Shown: positions 47,808 through 57,148 of the stretch, piece after piece
Position numbering within the stretch: position 1 is the first letter of the stretch
Layout: each line of letters opens with the position of its first letter
Source: Lachnospiraceae bacterium
GTDB lineage: Bacteria; Bacillota; Clostridia; Lachnospirales; Lachnospiraceae
Reading direction: 5' to 3'
Assembly (NCBI GenBank): GCA_002892395.1
Contig: NBBL01000005.1
Coordinates: 1-64,000, forward strand
Length of the DNA: 64,000 nt
Translations under genes and position numbers: made by a program
The notes under the pieces: model-generated
The model's input: the letters and a program-made list of their open reading frames with translations, nothing else
Databases searched by the model: none
What the model was told of the DNA's origin: nothing

Positions 47808-48857
47808 TTATTCCTCTCCCTTCTTTTCTTCCTTCAAATCGGCTGCCTCAGGCTTTTCTGCCACCGGCGATTCCTTTGCGGGGACAGCAGGGGCTGCCTC
47901 AGGATTCGGTGCGGATGCTGCCTCAGGCTTTTCTGCCACCGGCGATTCCTTTGCGGGGACAGCAGGGGCTGCCTCAGGATTCGGTGCGGATGCTGCCGCA
48001 GGCTTTTCCGCCACCGGCGATTCCTTTGCGGGGGCTGCAGGGGCTGCCTCAGAATTCGGCGCGGATGCTGCCGCAGGCTTTTCCGCCACCGGCGATTCCT
48101 TTGCAGGGGCTGCAGGGGCTGCCTTTGCAGGGGCTGCAGGGGCAGCAGGCGCTGCTCCGGGATTCGGCGCAGGCTTTGGTACGGACTTTGCGGCGGGCTT
48201 CGGTGCGGGCTTCACCACAACCGTCTTTACCTCCTCCAGCGAGGGTCCCACAGTCGCCTTCTTCCCCCGATCGGGATCCTGATAATACTGCATTGCCGCA
48301 ACCAGAAAGGACATCACCAGAAACGCACCGGGCGGCAAGACAAAAATGGAAATGTGGTAAGCATCCGGCACAAGCGGGATTCCGAAAAACGAACCTGCAC
48401 CGATGATCTCGCGGAAGCTTCCCAGAAGAAACAGAGCCAGCGTGAAGCCGATTCCCATTCCAATTCCGTCAAACAGTGCCGGAAGCGGCTTTGCGCCCAG
48501 CGCATATGCCTCAGCCCGTCCCAGAATGATACAGTTAACAACAATCAAAGGAATATAGATTCCCAGCGCATCGTAAAGACTCGGCGCGAAGCCCTGCATC
48601 AGAAGCTGGACGATCGTAACCAGTGAAGCCACGACCACAATTTCCGCAGGAAGGCGAACCCTTCCGGGGATCAGCTTGCTGATCAGCGAAATCAACAGAT
48701 TGGAAAACATCAGAACCGTGAGAGACGAAATGCCCATTCCCAGCGCATTGACTGCGTTCGTTGTGACTGCAAATGCCGGGCACAGACCAAGCGCCATGAT
48801 GAATACGGGGTTTTCCGTGATGATTCCGTTTTTCAGACGTTCCATACATTCATTCAT
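47808..48857 (-). CDS. rnfE: Rnf complex subunit E with repeat-built C-terminal extension
   Basis: A 349-residue protein. Residues about 1-200 are a normal RnfE: six membrane helices, NPVFIMALGLCPAFAVTTNA and VNCIILGRAEAYA. From about 205 a hydrophilic tail rich in Ala, Pro, Lys and Glu runs to the end. It is largely four 25-residue repeats of the type AKESPVAEKPAAASAPNPEA. RnfE is usually 195-235 residues, so about 140 residues are extra. The ATG at 48857 has GGGGGT upstream. The tail may face the cytoplasm and lengthen or tether the complex; its role is unknown. Confidence 0.93.
   Translation of the reverse strand: MNECMERLKNGIITENPVFIMALGLCPAFAVTTNAVNALGMGISSLTVLMFSNLLISLISKLIPGRVRLPAEIVVVASLVTIVQLLMQGFAPSLYDALGIYIPLIVVNCIILGRAEAYALGAKPLPALFDGIGMGIGFTLALFLLGSFREIIGAGSFFGIPLVPDAYHISIFVLPPGAFLVMSFLVAAMQYYQDPDRGKKATVGPSLEEVKTVVVKPAPKPAAKSVPKPAPNPGAAPAAPAAPAKAAPAAPAKESPVAEKPAAASAPNSEAAPAAPAKESPVAEKPAAASAPNPEAAPAVPAKESPVAEKPEAASAPNPEAAPAVPAKESPVAEKPEAADLKEEKKGEE
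47851..48150. repeat. 75-base tandem repeat in rnfE, four units
   Basis: The unit starts (GGCTTTTCTG or GGCTTTTCCG) recur at 47851, 47926, 48001 and 48076, exactly 75 bases apart. Units are nearly identical, with a few substitutions. A partial fifth and shorter Ala/Pro variants follow up to about 48210. The period is a multiple of three, so copy-number change keeps the frame. Confidence 0.93.
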
Positions 48858-48874
48858 CGTTTTACCCCCTTTCC

Positions 48875-49495
48875 TCAATTCATACAGCTATTGGCAAAAT
48901 AAACTGCCGCATTGACCGCATTGGTAACTGCACGGGAAGTGATGGTCGCACCGGAAATCGCATTGATCTGATTTGCCTCTGTCGCGCCCGACTTGGTGAC
49001 TTCGTATCGCTCCTCCTGCTTGTTTTCAAACTGCTTGTACCAGTCCGTGTCCCTGGCATTCATGCCCAGACCTGCGGACTCTGCGATGGTGAGGAATGCA
49101 ATGCCGTTCAGCGTTCCGTCCTTCCGAATCCCTGCGGAAATACTGATGGCGCCGCCGAAGCCCTCCTTGCTGGTGGCGTTGATCACATGTCCCACCACGG
49201 CGCCGGAGGCGTCATGGGCATCGACCACCCGGTCGATTTGCACATTGCCGAAGCCCTGGGCCGCAATGTCTCCTGCCGCCGCTTCGATCAGCGCTTCGCT
49301 GTCTGCATTGTCCGAAAAATCCGCGGCATCCGGGTAGACCTGCTGATATGCTTTTTTCGTCGCCGCAAGCTGCGCAGCCTGAATCGGCTCATAGGTGACA
49401 TAGTAAACAATTCCGAGCAGACATCCGGCAATCAGGGTGATCAGCATCAGCCGGATGGCATCCTGTACAAAAGAAGTCTGTTTTGTCTTGCTCAT
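48875..49495 (-). CDS. rnfG: Rnf complex subunit G, FMN-binding
   Basis: A 206-residue protein with one N-terminal membrane helix (about 13-33) and an outside FMN-binding domain. The flavinylation motif is SGATITSRAV near residue 180; the threonine carries covalently bound FMN. AESAGLGMNARDTDWYKQF is also typical. It overlaps rnfD by four bases and precedes rnfE by 17. Confidence 0.95.
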   Translation of the reverse strand: MSKTKQTSFVQDAIRLMLITLIAGCLLGIVYYVTYEPIQAAQLAATKKAYQQVYPDAADFSDNADSEALIEAAAGDIAAQGFGNVQIDRVVDAHDASGAVVGHVINATSKEGFGGAISISAGIRKDGTLNGIAFLTIAESAGLGMNARDTDWYKQFENKQEERYEVTKSGATEANQINAISGATITSRAVTNAVNAAVYFANSCMN

Positions 49496-50457
49496 TTTTT
49501 CTTTGCCCCCCTTCGTCCGAAGGCCTTCGGGATGGTCGCCCCCTCAATCAGCGGAGACAGCATGTTTCCGATGATGATGGAATAGGAAACTCCCTCCGCT
49601 CCCGTGCCGAAAATGCGGAACAGCCCTGTGAGGACACCGATCACCACCGCATAGACAATCTGTCCCTTCCTGGTGAGCGGCGTAGATACATAGTCCGTTG
49701 CCATAAAGAATGCACCGAAAATCAGTCCGCCGCCCAAAATCTGCGCCAGGACATAGTCTGCGCTTCTCGATCCGAACAAAAAGACGAACACAGCCACCGT
49801 GGCGATATAGATGACCGGGATGTGCCAGCTGATCACCTTTTTCCAGAGCAGATACACAGCTCCCAGCAAAAGCGCCAGCGCCGAGACCTCTCCGATCGTT
49901 CCGGGAATTCTTCCCAGAAACAGGGCCTTCATGTCGATGCCTTCCATGGGTGAAGTGCCGTTTTTAAGCGCCGTCTTCATCAACGCCAGGGGAGTGGCTC
50001 CCGTGGTCGCATCAAAGCCGATGGCCGGGGAGCTGAAAGAATTCATGTACTTCGCACAGGAAATCAGAAGGAAGCAGCGGGCTGCAAGCGCCGGATTCAT
50101 CCAGTTCTGCCCGAGACCTCCGAACATCTGCTTCACGAGAATAATGGCAAAAACGGAGCCCAGCGCCGGGATCCAGAGCGGAACCTCCGGCGGCATATTC
50201 AAGGCAAGAATCATGCCTGTGACCACTGCCGAGCAGTCGGCAATCGTCACGTCCCGGTGCATTCCCTTCTGCCACAGGTACTCCGCCAGCACTGCAGCCA
50301 GCACAGTGACCACGATCACCAGGAGCGCGTGCAATCCGAACTGATACACGCCGAATGCCGCGGTGGGGAGCATGGCAATACATACATCCAGCATAATCCC
50401 CTGTGTATTTTCCCGATCCCTTACGTGGGGGGAGGAAGAAACGTTCAGCATACTCAT
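49492..50457 (-). CDS. rnfD: Rnf complex subunit D
   Basis: A 321-residue polytopic membrane protein, about nine helices. The FMN attachment motif DATTGATPLALMKT is in the first third. SSPHVRDRENTQGIMLDV at the N terminus is typical. It overlaps rnfC by four bases (ATGA) and rnfG by four. It probably carries the coupling ion path with RnfA and RnfE. Confidence 0.95.
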   Translation of the reverse strand: MSMLNVSSSPHVRDRENTQGIMLDVCIAMLPTAAFGVYQFGLHALLVIVVTVLAAVLAEYLWQKGMHRDVTIADCSAVVTGMILALNMPPEVPLWIPALGSVFAIILVKQMFGGLGQNWMNPALAARCFLLISCAKYMNSFSSPAIGFDATTGATPLALMKTALKNGTSPMEGIDMKALFLGRIPGTIGEVSALALLLGAVYLLWKKVISWHIPVIYIATVAVFVFLFGSRSADYVLAQILGGGLIFGAFFMATDYVSTPLTRKGQIVYAVVIGVLTGLFRIFGTGAEGVSYSIIIGNMLSPLIEGATIPKAFGRRGAKKK

Positions 50458-51845
50458 TTTTTCTCACTCCCCTTTCCGGCTCCCGCCGTTTCCTTTTCTG
50501 CCTTTGCCTTTGCCTCCGCTGCCTTTGCCCTTCGGATCGCGCCCACCTCTCGCTTCATATACTTGAAGGCCTGGGTCAGCGGCCGTCTGGCCGGACAGAT
50601 GTAGGAGCAGCTTCCGCATTCAATACATTCCATACCGTTCAGTTTCTCGTACCCTTCTGCATTCCGCCGCATACATTCCTTCATCATCAGGACAGGAACG
50701 AGAAACTCAGGACATACCTCCCCGCAGCGTCCACAGCGAATACATGGGGTCTCCGGGTTTTTTGCCACCTCGTCCACGGTAAAGCAGGTGAGGGAGGAGC
50801 TGTTCTTGGTAACCGGGACATCGGTGGTGAACATGGCCTGCCCCATCATCGGTCCCCCGGAAAGGATCTTCTGCGGCTCGTTTCGGAAGCCTCCCGCCGC
50901 CGCAATGATATCATTGTAATTCATCCCGGTGCGCACCCGGAAATTCTGCGGATTGGCAATCGCATCGCCGGTGATCGTCAGCACCCGCTCCACAATCGGC
51001 GTGTTCTTGCACACCGCGTCATAAACAGCCATGACGGTATTGACATTGTCAACCACGCAGCCCGCATCCGCCGGAAGCATGGAGGAATTGATCTCCCGTC
51101 CCGTGACCGCATAGATCAAGGAGCGCTCACCGCCCTGGGGATACTTGGTCAGAAGCTCTGCCACTTCGATGCGCGGCTCATCCTTCACCAGCCCTCTCAG
51201 CACTTCAATCGCCTTCGGCTTGTTGTTTTCCACGCCGATGACGCCCTTTGCATGTTCAAACAGCTGAAGCATCACCTTCAGCCCGCCGATCAGCCGCTCC
51301 GGCTCCTCCAGCATCATGCGGTAATCGCAGGTCAGGTAGGGCTCACACTCTGCGCCGTTCACGATCACGTAGTCAATTGCATTTTCGTCCTTCGGCGTGA
51401 GCTTGACGTTTGTCGGAAAGCCTGCGCCTCCCAGGCCCACAATTCCGGCCTCCCTGACAATGTCCCGTATCTCCTGTTTGGAAAGGGAGAGCGGGTCTCT
51501 GTCCGCGCCGAAATGCTCCACTGCCCGGTACGCTCCGTCATTCTCGACGATAATGGACATCACCTTGCTTCCGTTCGCCATCGTCCGGGGCTCCAGCTTT
51601 TTCACCTTCCCCGAGACAGAACAGACCACAACCGCGGAAATAAATCCTCCGGCCTCAGCGATCTTCTGTCCGACCAGCACCTCATCTCCGACCTGCACCA
51701 GCGGTTTCGCCGGAGCACCGATATGCTGCGAAAGCGGATAAACCATTTCGCCGGATGTCGGTTTGAGCAAGGTGACTGCTCTCTCCATCGAAAGCTCTTT
51801 GCCTTCGAAGGGATGGACGCCGCCTCTAAATGTTGCCAATCCCAT
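50454..51845 (-). CDS. rnfC: Rnf complex subunit C
   Basis: A 463-residue peripheral subunit that holds the NADH/FMN site. A glycine-rich segment (VREAGIVGLGGAGFPTNVKL) and NGAECEPYLTCDYRMM match the Nuo51-like fold. Two [4Fe-4S] motifs follow near the C terminus (CIRCGRCGEVCPEF and CIECGSCSYICPARRP). The tail is Lys/Ala-rich. First gene of the operon; ATG at 51845 with AGAGGT upstream. Confidence 0.96.
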   Translation of the reverse strand: MGLATFRGGVHPFEGKELSMERAVTLLKPTSGEMVYPLSQHIGAPAKPLVQVGDEVLVGQKIAEAGGFISAVVVCSVSGKVKKLEPRTMANGSKVMSIIVENDGAYRAVEHFGADRDPLSLSKQEIRDIVREAGIVGLGGAGFPTNVKLTPKDENAIDYVIVNGAECEPYLTCDYRMMLEEPERLIGGLKVMLQLFEHAKGVIGVENNKPKAIEVLRGLVKDEPRIEVAELLTKYPQGGERSLIYAVTGREINSSMLPADAGCVVDNVNTVMAVYDAVCKNTPIVERVLTITGDAIANPQNFRVRTGMNYNDIIAAAGGFRNEPQKILSGGPMMGQAMFTTDVPVTKNSSSLTCFTVDEVAKNPETPCIRCGRCGEVCPEFLVPVLMMKECMRRNAEGYEKLNGMECIECGSCSYICPARRPLTQAFKYMKREVGAIRRAKAAEAKAKAEKETAGAGKGSEKK

Positions 51846-51894
51846 CAGACTACCTCTTTCTGTCTTGAAAATTTAATAAACTCTTAACATTACG

Positions 51895-51924
51895 AGTATA
51901 ACATAGCCGCATCAAAATATACAA
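51895..51924 (-). promoter_or_regulatory. Promoter of the rnf operon
   Basis: TTGTAT at 51924-51919, an 18-base spacer and TATACT at 51900-51895 on the minus strand, giving a leader of about 45 bases. Confidence 0.7.
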
Positions 51925-52021
51925 AAAAAAACGGATTCGCATGGTTTTTTTTCAATACAATACCGCGTGCCCGCAAGGAAAAAACAAACCGGTAGAATTG
52001 TGACAGAAGCCGACCGCCGGA

Positions 52022-52921
52022 TCAAAGCTGCGCCAGCACAATCGCACAGAACAGGATAACACAGCCCAGCAGCTTCCGCGGCGAGAGGGCTTCTCCGATC
52101 AGGAGCCAGCCTGCCAGTACGCCGAATACAGCCTCAAGACTCATAATCAGAGAAGCCGCCGTCGGATTCTGCATGCGCTTCTGTCCCACTCCCTGCAACG
52201 TATAGGCGATTGCTCCGCTCATCACACCTGCATACAGAACAGCGCCCCCTGCCGGAAGGAGGGAAGAAAGCCGCGGCGTCTCTGTCATCAGCGCCATGAC
52301 CAGGGACAACAGACCCACGGTCCAGAATTGCACGCAGCTCAGCATCACGGTATCTGTCCTCATCACGTACCGATCCAGTGCGAGAATCTGAAGCGGATAA
52401 ATAAATGCGCTGATGACACACAGAAGGTCACCCCGCTCCAGGAAAAAGCTGCCTTCAATACACAGAAAGTAAAGACCCACAAGGGCGATCAGCGCCGCAA
52501 TCCATATTCTCACATGGGGGCGCTTTCCCAGTCCGATGCTGTAAATCGGAACCAGGATGATGTAGAGTGCGGTCAGGAAGCCGGCCTTTCCCGCCTCGGT
52601 TGTCCGGATCCCGAACTGCTGAAACGCACTGGCGGCAAACAAAAAAAGCCCGCAAATCAAACCGCCGATCCACGCATTTTGTTTCTTCTCCCGCAGCTCC
52701 TCCGGCCGATACAAAAGCGATTCCTTCCCAACGATTCTTTTTCTGAGGGCAAGGAACAGCACCAGCGCCGCGCCGCTCAGCATAAACCGGGCGGAGCAGA
52801 AGGTGAACGGCTCCATATACTCCATCGCCACAGACTGTGAGACCAGAGCCGTTCCCCAGATCAGCGCGGTCAGGAACAGCATGGCTGCTCCCGCCTCCTT
52901 TTGTGTGATCTGTCTCTGCAT
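52022..52921 (-). CDS. DMT-superfamily (EamA) transporter
   Basis: A 299-residue inner-membrane protein with ten predicted helices in two EamA repeats. ALIWGTALVSQSVAMEYMEPFTF and AGKAGFLTALYIILVPIY are typical. Members export or import amino acids and metabolites; the substrate cannot be read. It begins three bases after argS, so it is co-transcribed with it. Confidence 0.88.
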   Translation of the reverse strand: MQRQITQKEAGAAMLFLTALIWGTALVSQSVAMEYMEPFTFCSARFMLSGAALVLFLALRKRIVGKESLLYRPEELREKKQNAWIGGLICGLFLFAASAFQQFGIRTTEAGKAGFLTALYIILVPIYSIGLGKRPHVRIWIAALIALVGLYFLCIEGSFFLERGDLLCVISAFIYPLQILALDRYVMRTDTVMLSCVQFWTVGLLSLVMALMTETPRLSSLLPAGGAVLYAGVMSGAIAYTLQGVGQKRMQNPTAASLIMSLEAVFGVLAGWLLIGEALSPRKLLGCVILFCAIVLAQL

Positions 52922-52924
52922 GGC

Positions 52925-54691
52925 TTACATCCTTTCCGGAATCTCCATCCCCAGCATGTTCAGGCAGAGTCCCAGCACCTTCACTGTCTCCTGAATCAAC
53001 GCGAGATAGCTTCGCTTTTTCCTTTCATCCGGCTCCGACAGAATCGGAATCTCATGATAGAAGCCGTTAAAGGTCTCCGCCACACTGTAGAGATACTGGC
53101 AGATTCGGTGCGGCGCCAGTTCCCGCCACGCGCCTTCCGCCACCTCCGGATATTGAGCCAGCAAAAGCTGAAGCGCCTTCTCGCTTCCCGCCTCCGCCGG
53201 AAGCAGCTCCCTTCCGTCCACCGGAGCACCTCCTGCCGCGGCGTGCTTCTTAAGGATTGACTGAATGCGGACAGCCGTGTACAGAATATAGGGTCCCGTA
53301 TTTCCCTCAAAGGAAGCAAAGCGGTCAATGTCAAACACGTAGTCCTTGGCCGCCTGGTTGGACAGATCCCCGTACTTTAACGCCGCAAGGGCGACGGTGG
53401 CAGCCGTGCGCCGCGCCTCGTCCTCCGGAATGTCCCGGTTCTCGGCAATCCGATGGTACACGGCTTCCCGGATCTCCCGGATCAGGGTCTCAAGGCGCAT
53501 GACACCGCCTTCCCGTGTCTTAAACGGCTTTCCGTCCTTTCCGTTCATTGTTCCGAATCCGATGTAAGTAAGTGTGTGCTCCGGAGGAACAATTCCCGCC
53601 TTCCTGGCGACCCGGAAGAACTGGGTGTAGTGAAGCTCCTGCCGCTTATCCGCAATGTAAATATACGCATCCGGCCCTATGCTCTGCTCCCGATCGATCA
53701 AGGTTCCCAGATCGCTGGTGGCATAGAGAGCTGCGCCGTCTGATTTTCTTACGATACAGGGCGGAAGCTCCTTGGGATCCTCCGGCTCTGCGATGTCAAC
53801 CACCAGCGCGCCCTGGGAAGGATAGGCAATTCCCCGTTCCTCCAGGCTCCTGAGCAGCCCGGGAATGAAGGGCTGTGCGTCCGACTCCCCCTTCCAAAGC
53901 TCAAAGTGTACATCCAACGCATCGTAATTCTTCTTCAGATCCGCCACAGAAACGGAAAGAATATGCCTCCAGAGCGCAACAAACGGCGGGTAACCGCTCT
54001 GAAGCTTAACGGTTGCCTGATGCGCCCGCTCCGCAAACGCCGGATCCTCCTTGGCCCGTTTGGATGCCGCCGGATAAATTTCCTCCAGCTCTCCGATGGT
54101 AAACGGCGGCTCCCCGGGATAGTCTCCCGTGTAGCTCGTATCGTAGTAGGGAAGCGCCGGCTTTCGCAATCGCAGCTCCTCAATGATCAGCCCCATCTGC
54201 AGTCCCCAGTCCCCCAGATGGACATCGCCGATCATGCGGTTTCCGAAGAATGCTCCCATTCGCTTTAAGGCTTCCCCTATGATTGCACTGCGAAGATGAC
54301 CGACGTGCAGCGGCTTGGCCACATTCGCCCCGCCGTAATCCACCAGGATCGTCCGCGGTGCATCCTGACCCGCACCGAAGTGCGCCAGACGGCTCATCTC
54401 CTCCACCACTTCCTTCAGCAGCGACTCCCGCACCTTGAGATTGATGAAGCCGGGCATCACCGCCTGCACCTCAGAAAAAAGTCCGCTTTCCTTGAGCTGT
54501 TCCGCCACCTGCTCTGCCACCTCAATCGGCTTCTTATGGATCTCTTTGGCAACCGCCATGGCGCCATTGCACTGGTACTCACACAAATCCGGGCGATTGG
54601 ACTGCTGCACCCTTCCCCTGCTGCCGTCATACCCGCAGGCAAGAAAGGCCTGCTCTGCCGCTTCGTTCATCCGCTCCAGCAATGTTTTCAT
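52925..54691 (-). CDS. argS: Arginyl-tRNA synthetase
   Basis: A 588-residue class I synthetase. The N-terminal Add1 domain binds the tRNA D-loop (NRPDLCEYQCNGAMAVAKEIHK). The HIGH motif is GGANVAKPLHVGHLRS (about 128-143). There is no canonical KMSKS, as in many ArgS; the GTMNGKDGKPFKTREGG region takes its place. The DALR anticodon domain is C-terminal. The ATG at 54691 has GGAGG upstream. No T-box leader is seen. Confidence 0.96.
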   Translation of the reverse strand: MKTLLERMNEAAEQAFLACGYDGSRGRVQQSNRPDLCEYQCNGAMAVAKEIHKKPIEVAEQVAEQLKESGLFSEVQAVMPGFINLKVRESLLKEVVEEMSRLAHFGAGQDAPRTILVDYGGANVAKPLHVGHLRSAIIGEALKRMGAFFGNRMIGDVHLGDWGLQMGLIIEELRLRKPALPYYDTSYTGDYPGEPPFTIGELEEIYPAASKRAKEDPAFAERAHQATVKLQSGYPPFVALWRHILSVSVADLKKNYDALDVHFELWKGESDAQPFIPGLLRSLEERGIAYPSQGALVVDIAEPEDPKELPPCIVRKSDGAALYATSDLGTLIDREQSIGPDAYIYIADKRQELHYTQFFRVARKAGIVPPEHTLTYIGFGTMNGKDGKPFKTREGGVMRLETLIREIREAVYHRIAENRDIPEDEARRTAATVALAALKYGDLSNQAAKDYVFDIDRFASFEGNTGPYILYTAVRIQSILKKHAAAGGAPVDGRELLPAEAGSEKALQLLLAQYPEVAEGAWRELAPHRICQYLYSVAETFNGFYHEIPILSEPDERKKRSYLALIQETVKVLGLCLNMLGMEIPERM

Positions 54692-54797
54692 TCCGCTTTT
54701 CCTCCACGCGCTTCTCCAAATGCAGCGGCCCGGAAGTTCTTTGCTTCCCAAGGCAGCCGCTCCCCCGGCATCCGCTTCTCCGAACGCCTCATTCCTT

Positions 54798-54832
54798 CAA
54801 AAAGAAAGGCAGTTCCCCGCAAAGGAACTGCC
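54798..54832 (-). terminator. Terminator after efp
   Basis: A 9-base perfect stem (GGCAGTTCC/GGAACTGCC) and 7-base loop, followed on the minus strand by TTTCTTTTT. It lies 19 bases past the efp stop. Confidence 0.88.
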
Positions 54833-54851
54833 CCAATGATATAAGATGATC

Positions 54852-55409
54852 TCAGGCTCTCCCCAGATACTCACCTGTGCGGGTATCAATCTTTACTATG
54901 TCCCCGATTCCGATGAAGAGCGGCACGGAGATCTGTGCGCCGGTCTCCACCGTCGCCGGCTTCTGCGCGCCGGTGGCAGTATTTCCTGCAAAGCCCGGCT
55001 CCGTATCCGTCACCTCCAGCTCCACAAACAGCGGCGGCTCAACAGAGAAGACCTTGCCGTTGTAGGAGACGATCTTGACCATTTCATTTTCCTTCACAAA
55101 GGTCAGTGCATCGCCGATCAAGTCCTTGTTGAGGGAGACCTGGTCGTAGCTCTCCATGTTCATGAAGTTGTACATGTCGCCGTCTGCATACAGATACTGC
55201 ATATCCACCCGGTCGATTCTCGCAGTGGGGAACTTTTCAGTGGGGCGGAAGGTGCGCTCCGTGACGGATCCGGTCATGACATTTCGGATTTTGGTTCGGA
55301 CAAAGGCCGCTCCCTTGCCCGGCTTTACGTGCTGAAACTCGACAATCTGATATACGTTTCCATCGATTTCAAGCGTGATGCCATTTCTAAAATCACCTGC
55401 TGATATCAT
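54852..55409 (-). CDS. efp: Elongation factor P
   Basis: A 185-residue, three-domain tRNA mimic that rescues ribosomes stalled on polyproline. The loop [12 protein letters not shown] holds the lysine (about residue 32) that is modified in some species. Domains II and III contain [24 protein letters not shown] at the end. Two local proteins, PBP1a and RnfE, have proline-rich tails, although few strict PPP runs. Single gene with own promoter. Confidence 0.97.
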   Translation of the reverse strand: MISAGDFRNGITLEIDGNVYQIVEFQHVKPGKGAAFVRTKIRNVMTGSVTERTFRPTEKFPTARIDRVDMQYLYADGDMYNFMNMESYDQVSLNKDLIGDALTFVKENEMVKIVSYNGKVFSVEPPLFVELEVTDTEPGFAGNTATGAQKPATVETGAQISVPLFIGIGDIVKIDTRTGEYLGRA

Positions 55410-55504
55410 AAATCACTCCTCCTTGTCTCATACGATCAGGCATAGAAACGCCATCATTTCTCTGCTTGACATCATTTTCTGATTTTTAACGTTTTTTCAC
55501 GGCT

Positions 55505-55533
55505 ATTTTACAGTAAGAACCAGGCAGAATCAA
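55505..55533 (-). promoter_or_regulatory. Promoter of efp
   Basis: TTGATT at 55533-55528, a 17-base spacer and TAAAAT at 55510-55505 on the minus strand; the leader is about 90 bases. Confidence 0.75.
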
Positions 55534-55555
55534 GTACTTTTCCGGCGGTGTATGC

Positions 55556-56065
55556 TCACCCGTTCCAATCCCTCCGCTTCCTGCGAAAGTAATGCCACAA
55601 AATCGGGCGCTCCAGAAGACGCTTCAAAAAAATCTGCAGATCCTCCCTGTCCTTCATCGGCGCAACGAGTATGGTGTCCATCCCGACGCGGTTTGCGCCC
55701 CAGATATCCGTGAACAACTGATCGCCGATTGAGATCGTCTCCCCGGGAGACGTTCCCATTCTCTCCAGCGCCTTTAAATATCCGTATTTTCGCGGCTTCA
55801 GCGCCTTACACACATAGTCGACCCGGAGCGCTCTCGCAAAGGGCTCCACCCGCTTTTCACTGTTGTTTGAAAGCAGGCAGAGCCGAAATCCCATTTCCCG
55901 CAGTTCCCGAAACAGGGCCATGCTCCGTTCGTCCGCCTCCTGATCCGGCGGCACCAGGGTGTTGTCAATATCGAAAATCAATCCCTTCACTCCCTCCTCC
56001 CGGAGGCGGCGAAAGGGAATGCGGTACACACTTTCACAGAATCTGCCCGGTTCAAATATACTCAT
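55556..56065 (-). CDS. yqeG: YqeG-family HAD phosphatase
   Basis: A 169-residue HAD-superfamily subclass IIIA protein. Motif I is FDIDNTLVPP (about 30-39), motif II is LLSNN and motif III/IV is GDQLFTDIWGAN. B. subtilis YqeG is the best-known relative; the substrate is unknown. It overlaps the end of nrdR by four bases (ATGA), so translation is coupled. Confidence 0.9.
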   Translation of the reverse strand: MSIFEPGRFCESVYRIPFRRLREEGVKGLIFDIDNTLVPPDQEADERSMALFRELREMGFRLCLLSNNSEKRVEPFARALRVDYVCKALKPRKYGYLKALERMGTSPGETISIGDQLFTDIWGANRVGMDTILVAPMKDREDLQIFLKRLLERPILWHYFRRKRRDWNG

Positions 56066-56526
56066 GATTTCTCCGAATGCTCCAGCAATTTCGTAAGCTC
56101 TGCCATGAAGGTATTCACATCCTTAAATTCCCGATAGACGGATGCAAAGCGGACATAGGCCACCGGATCCCGGTCCTTCAGCTGCTCCATGACCATCTCT
56201 CCGATTACCGTGGACGGGATCTCCCGCTCCTCCCGGTTGAACAGCGCCGTCTCCACTGCATCCGTCATTTCCATGATCTGAGCAGAGGATACCGGTCTCT
56301 TATGGCAGGAATGGATGATGCCCTTCTCAATCTTCAGGCGGTCATAGACCTCCCTGGAATTGTCCTTTTTGATGATCATTAACGGCGTGGTTTCCGGCTT
56401 CTCATATGTGGTAAAGCGCTTTCCGCAATTCTCGCACTGCCTTCGGCGGCGAATCGAGGAATTGTCTTCGGTGGGTCTGGAATCAATGACCCGCGTATCG
56501 GCCGCATTGCAAAACGGACATTTCAT
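56062..56526 (-). CDS. nrdR: Transcriptional repressor NrdR
   Basis: A 154-residue repressor of ribonucleotide reductase genes. The N-terminal zinc ribbon is CPFCNAADTRVIDSR...CENCGKRFTTYE, and the ATP-cone follows (KKDNSREVYDRLKIEKGI). The ATG at 56526 has GGAG at six bases; the frame to 56571 is rejected. A TATAAT at 56604-56599 is a likely -10 box. No nrd genes are in the window, so its targets lie elsewhere. Confidence 0.97.
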   Translation of the reverse strand: MKCPFCNAADTRVIDSRPTEDNSSIRRRRQCENCGKRFTTYEKPETTPLMIIKKDNSREVYDRLKIEKGIIHSCHKRPVSSAQIMEMTDAVETALFNREEREIPSTVIGEMVMEQLKDRDPVAYVRFASVYREFKDVNTFMAELTKLLEHSEKS

Positions 56527-56720
56527 CCCATTCTCCTTTTCTTTCGGGCAGTCGCCCGATTGTTTCCGCACGGCAAGTCTTGCAGCGCAACGGCTTATAT
56601 TATATCACAGCTTCACAGGCTTCGTCATCCCGATTTTCCCTTCTTGCCCCTGCCCTTCGGTTTTTCCCACCGGTATTTGAAAGCGTGCCGCGCCTCTGCC
56701 TCCGCAGCCTCTCGCCCTGC

Positions 56721-56951
56721 TCAGAGCGTCTCTTCCTCGCCGGTAATCAGTCGGTTCAGCGCTCTGACCACCCGGGCCGTGTTCAGACGGTGAACAAAGC
56801 AAGCCTCCCGAATGGATTCCAGCTGTGCCGAAGGACAGGTCAGGCAATGCATGCCCAGACTCAGAAACCATTCCTCTGTCTCCGGGTAAAGGGTGATGAC
56901 CTCTCCCACCAAATCGTCACCGCTCACCGGTCCCCACTCCATCTCATCCAT
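56721..56951 (-). CDS. DUF1858-like small protein
   Basis: A 76-residue cytosolic protein. The family pattern is clear: a helix with LYPETEEWFLSLGMHCLTCPSA, then SIREACFVHRL and VRALNRLI. The CLTC pair could bind metal or act in redox chemistry. Such domains occur alone or fused to hybrid-cluster-related proteins. The ATG at 56951 has AGGAG upstream. It has its own promoter and lies about 195 bases before nrdR. Confidence 0.82.
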   Translation of the reverse strand: MDEMEWGPVSGDDLVGEVITLYPETEEWFLSLGMHCLTCPSAQLESIREACFVHRLNTARVVRALNRLITGEEETL

Positions 56952-57000
56952 TTTTTCTCTCCTGTTGTTTTGCGTTTGTCCTTCCCGCGTCCTGACTATC

Positions 57001-57029
57001 ATAATAGACGATCTCCGCTCCCGCCGCAA
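57001..57029 (-). promoter_or_regulatory. Promoter of the DUF1858 gene
   Basis: TTGCGG at 57029-57024, a 17-base spacer and TATTAT at 57006-57001 on the minus strand. Confidence 0.68.
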
Positions 57030-57148
57030 GTCATGCCGTCATTCGGATGACCTGCGGAAAGGGAGTCGGAGACCGTCTGGCCTTTCCATTCCTTTATGTT
57101 TCTATCTGTTTCCCGCCGTACCTCTTTCCAAGTTCGTCCGGAGTTCCG

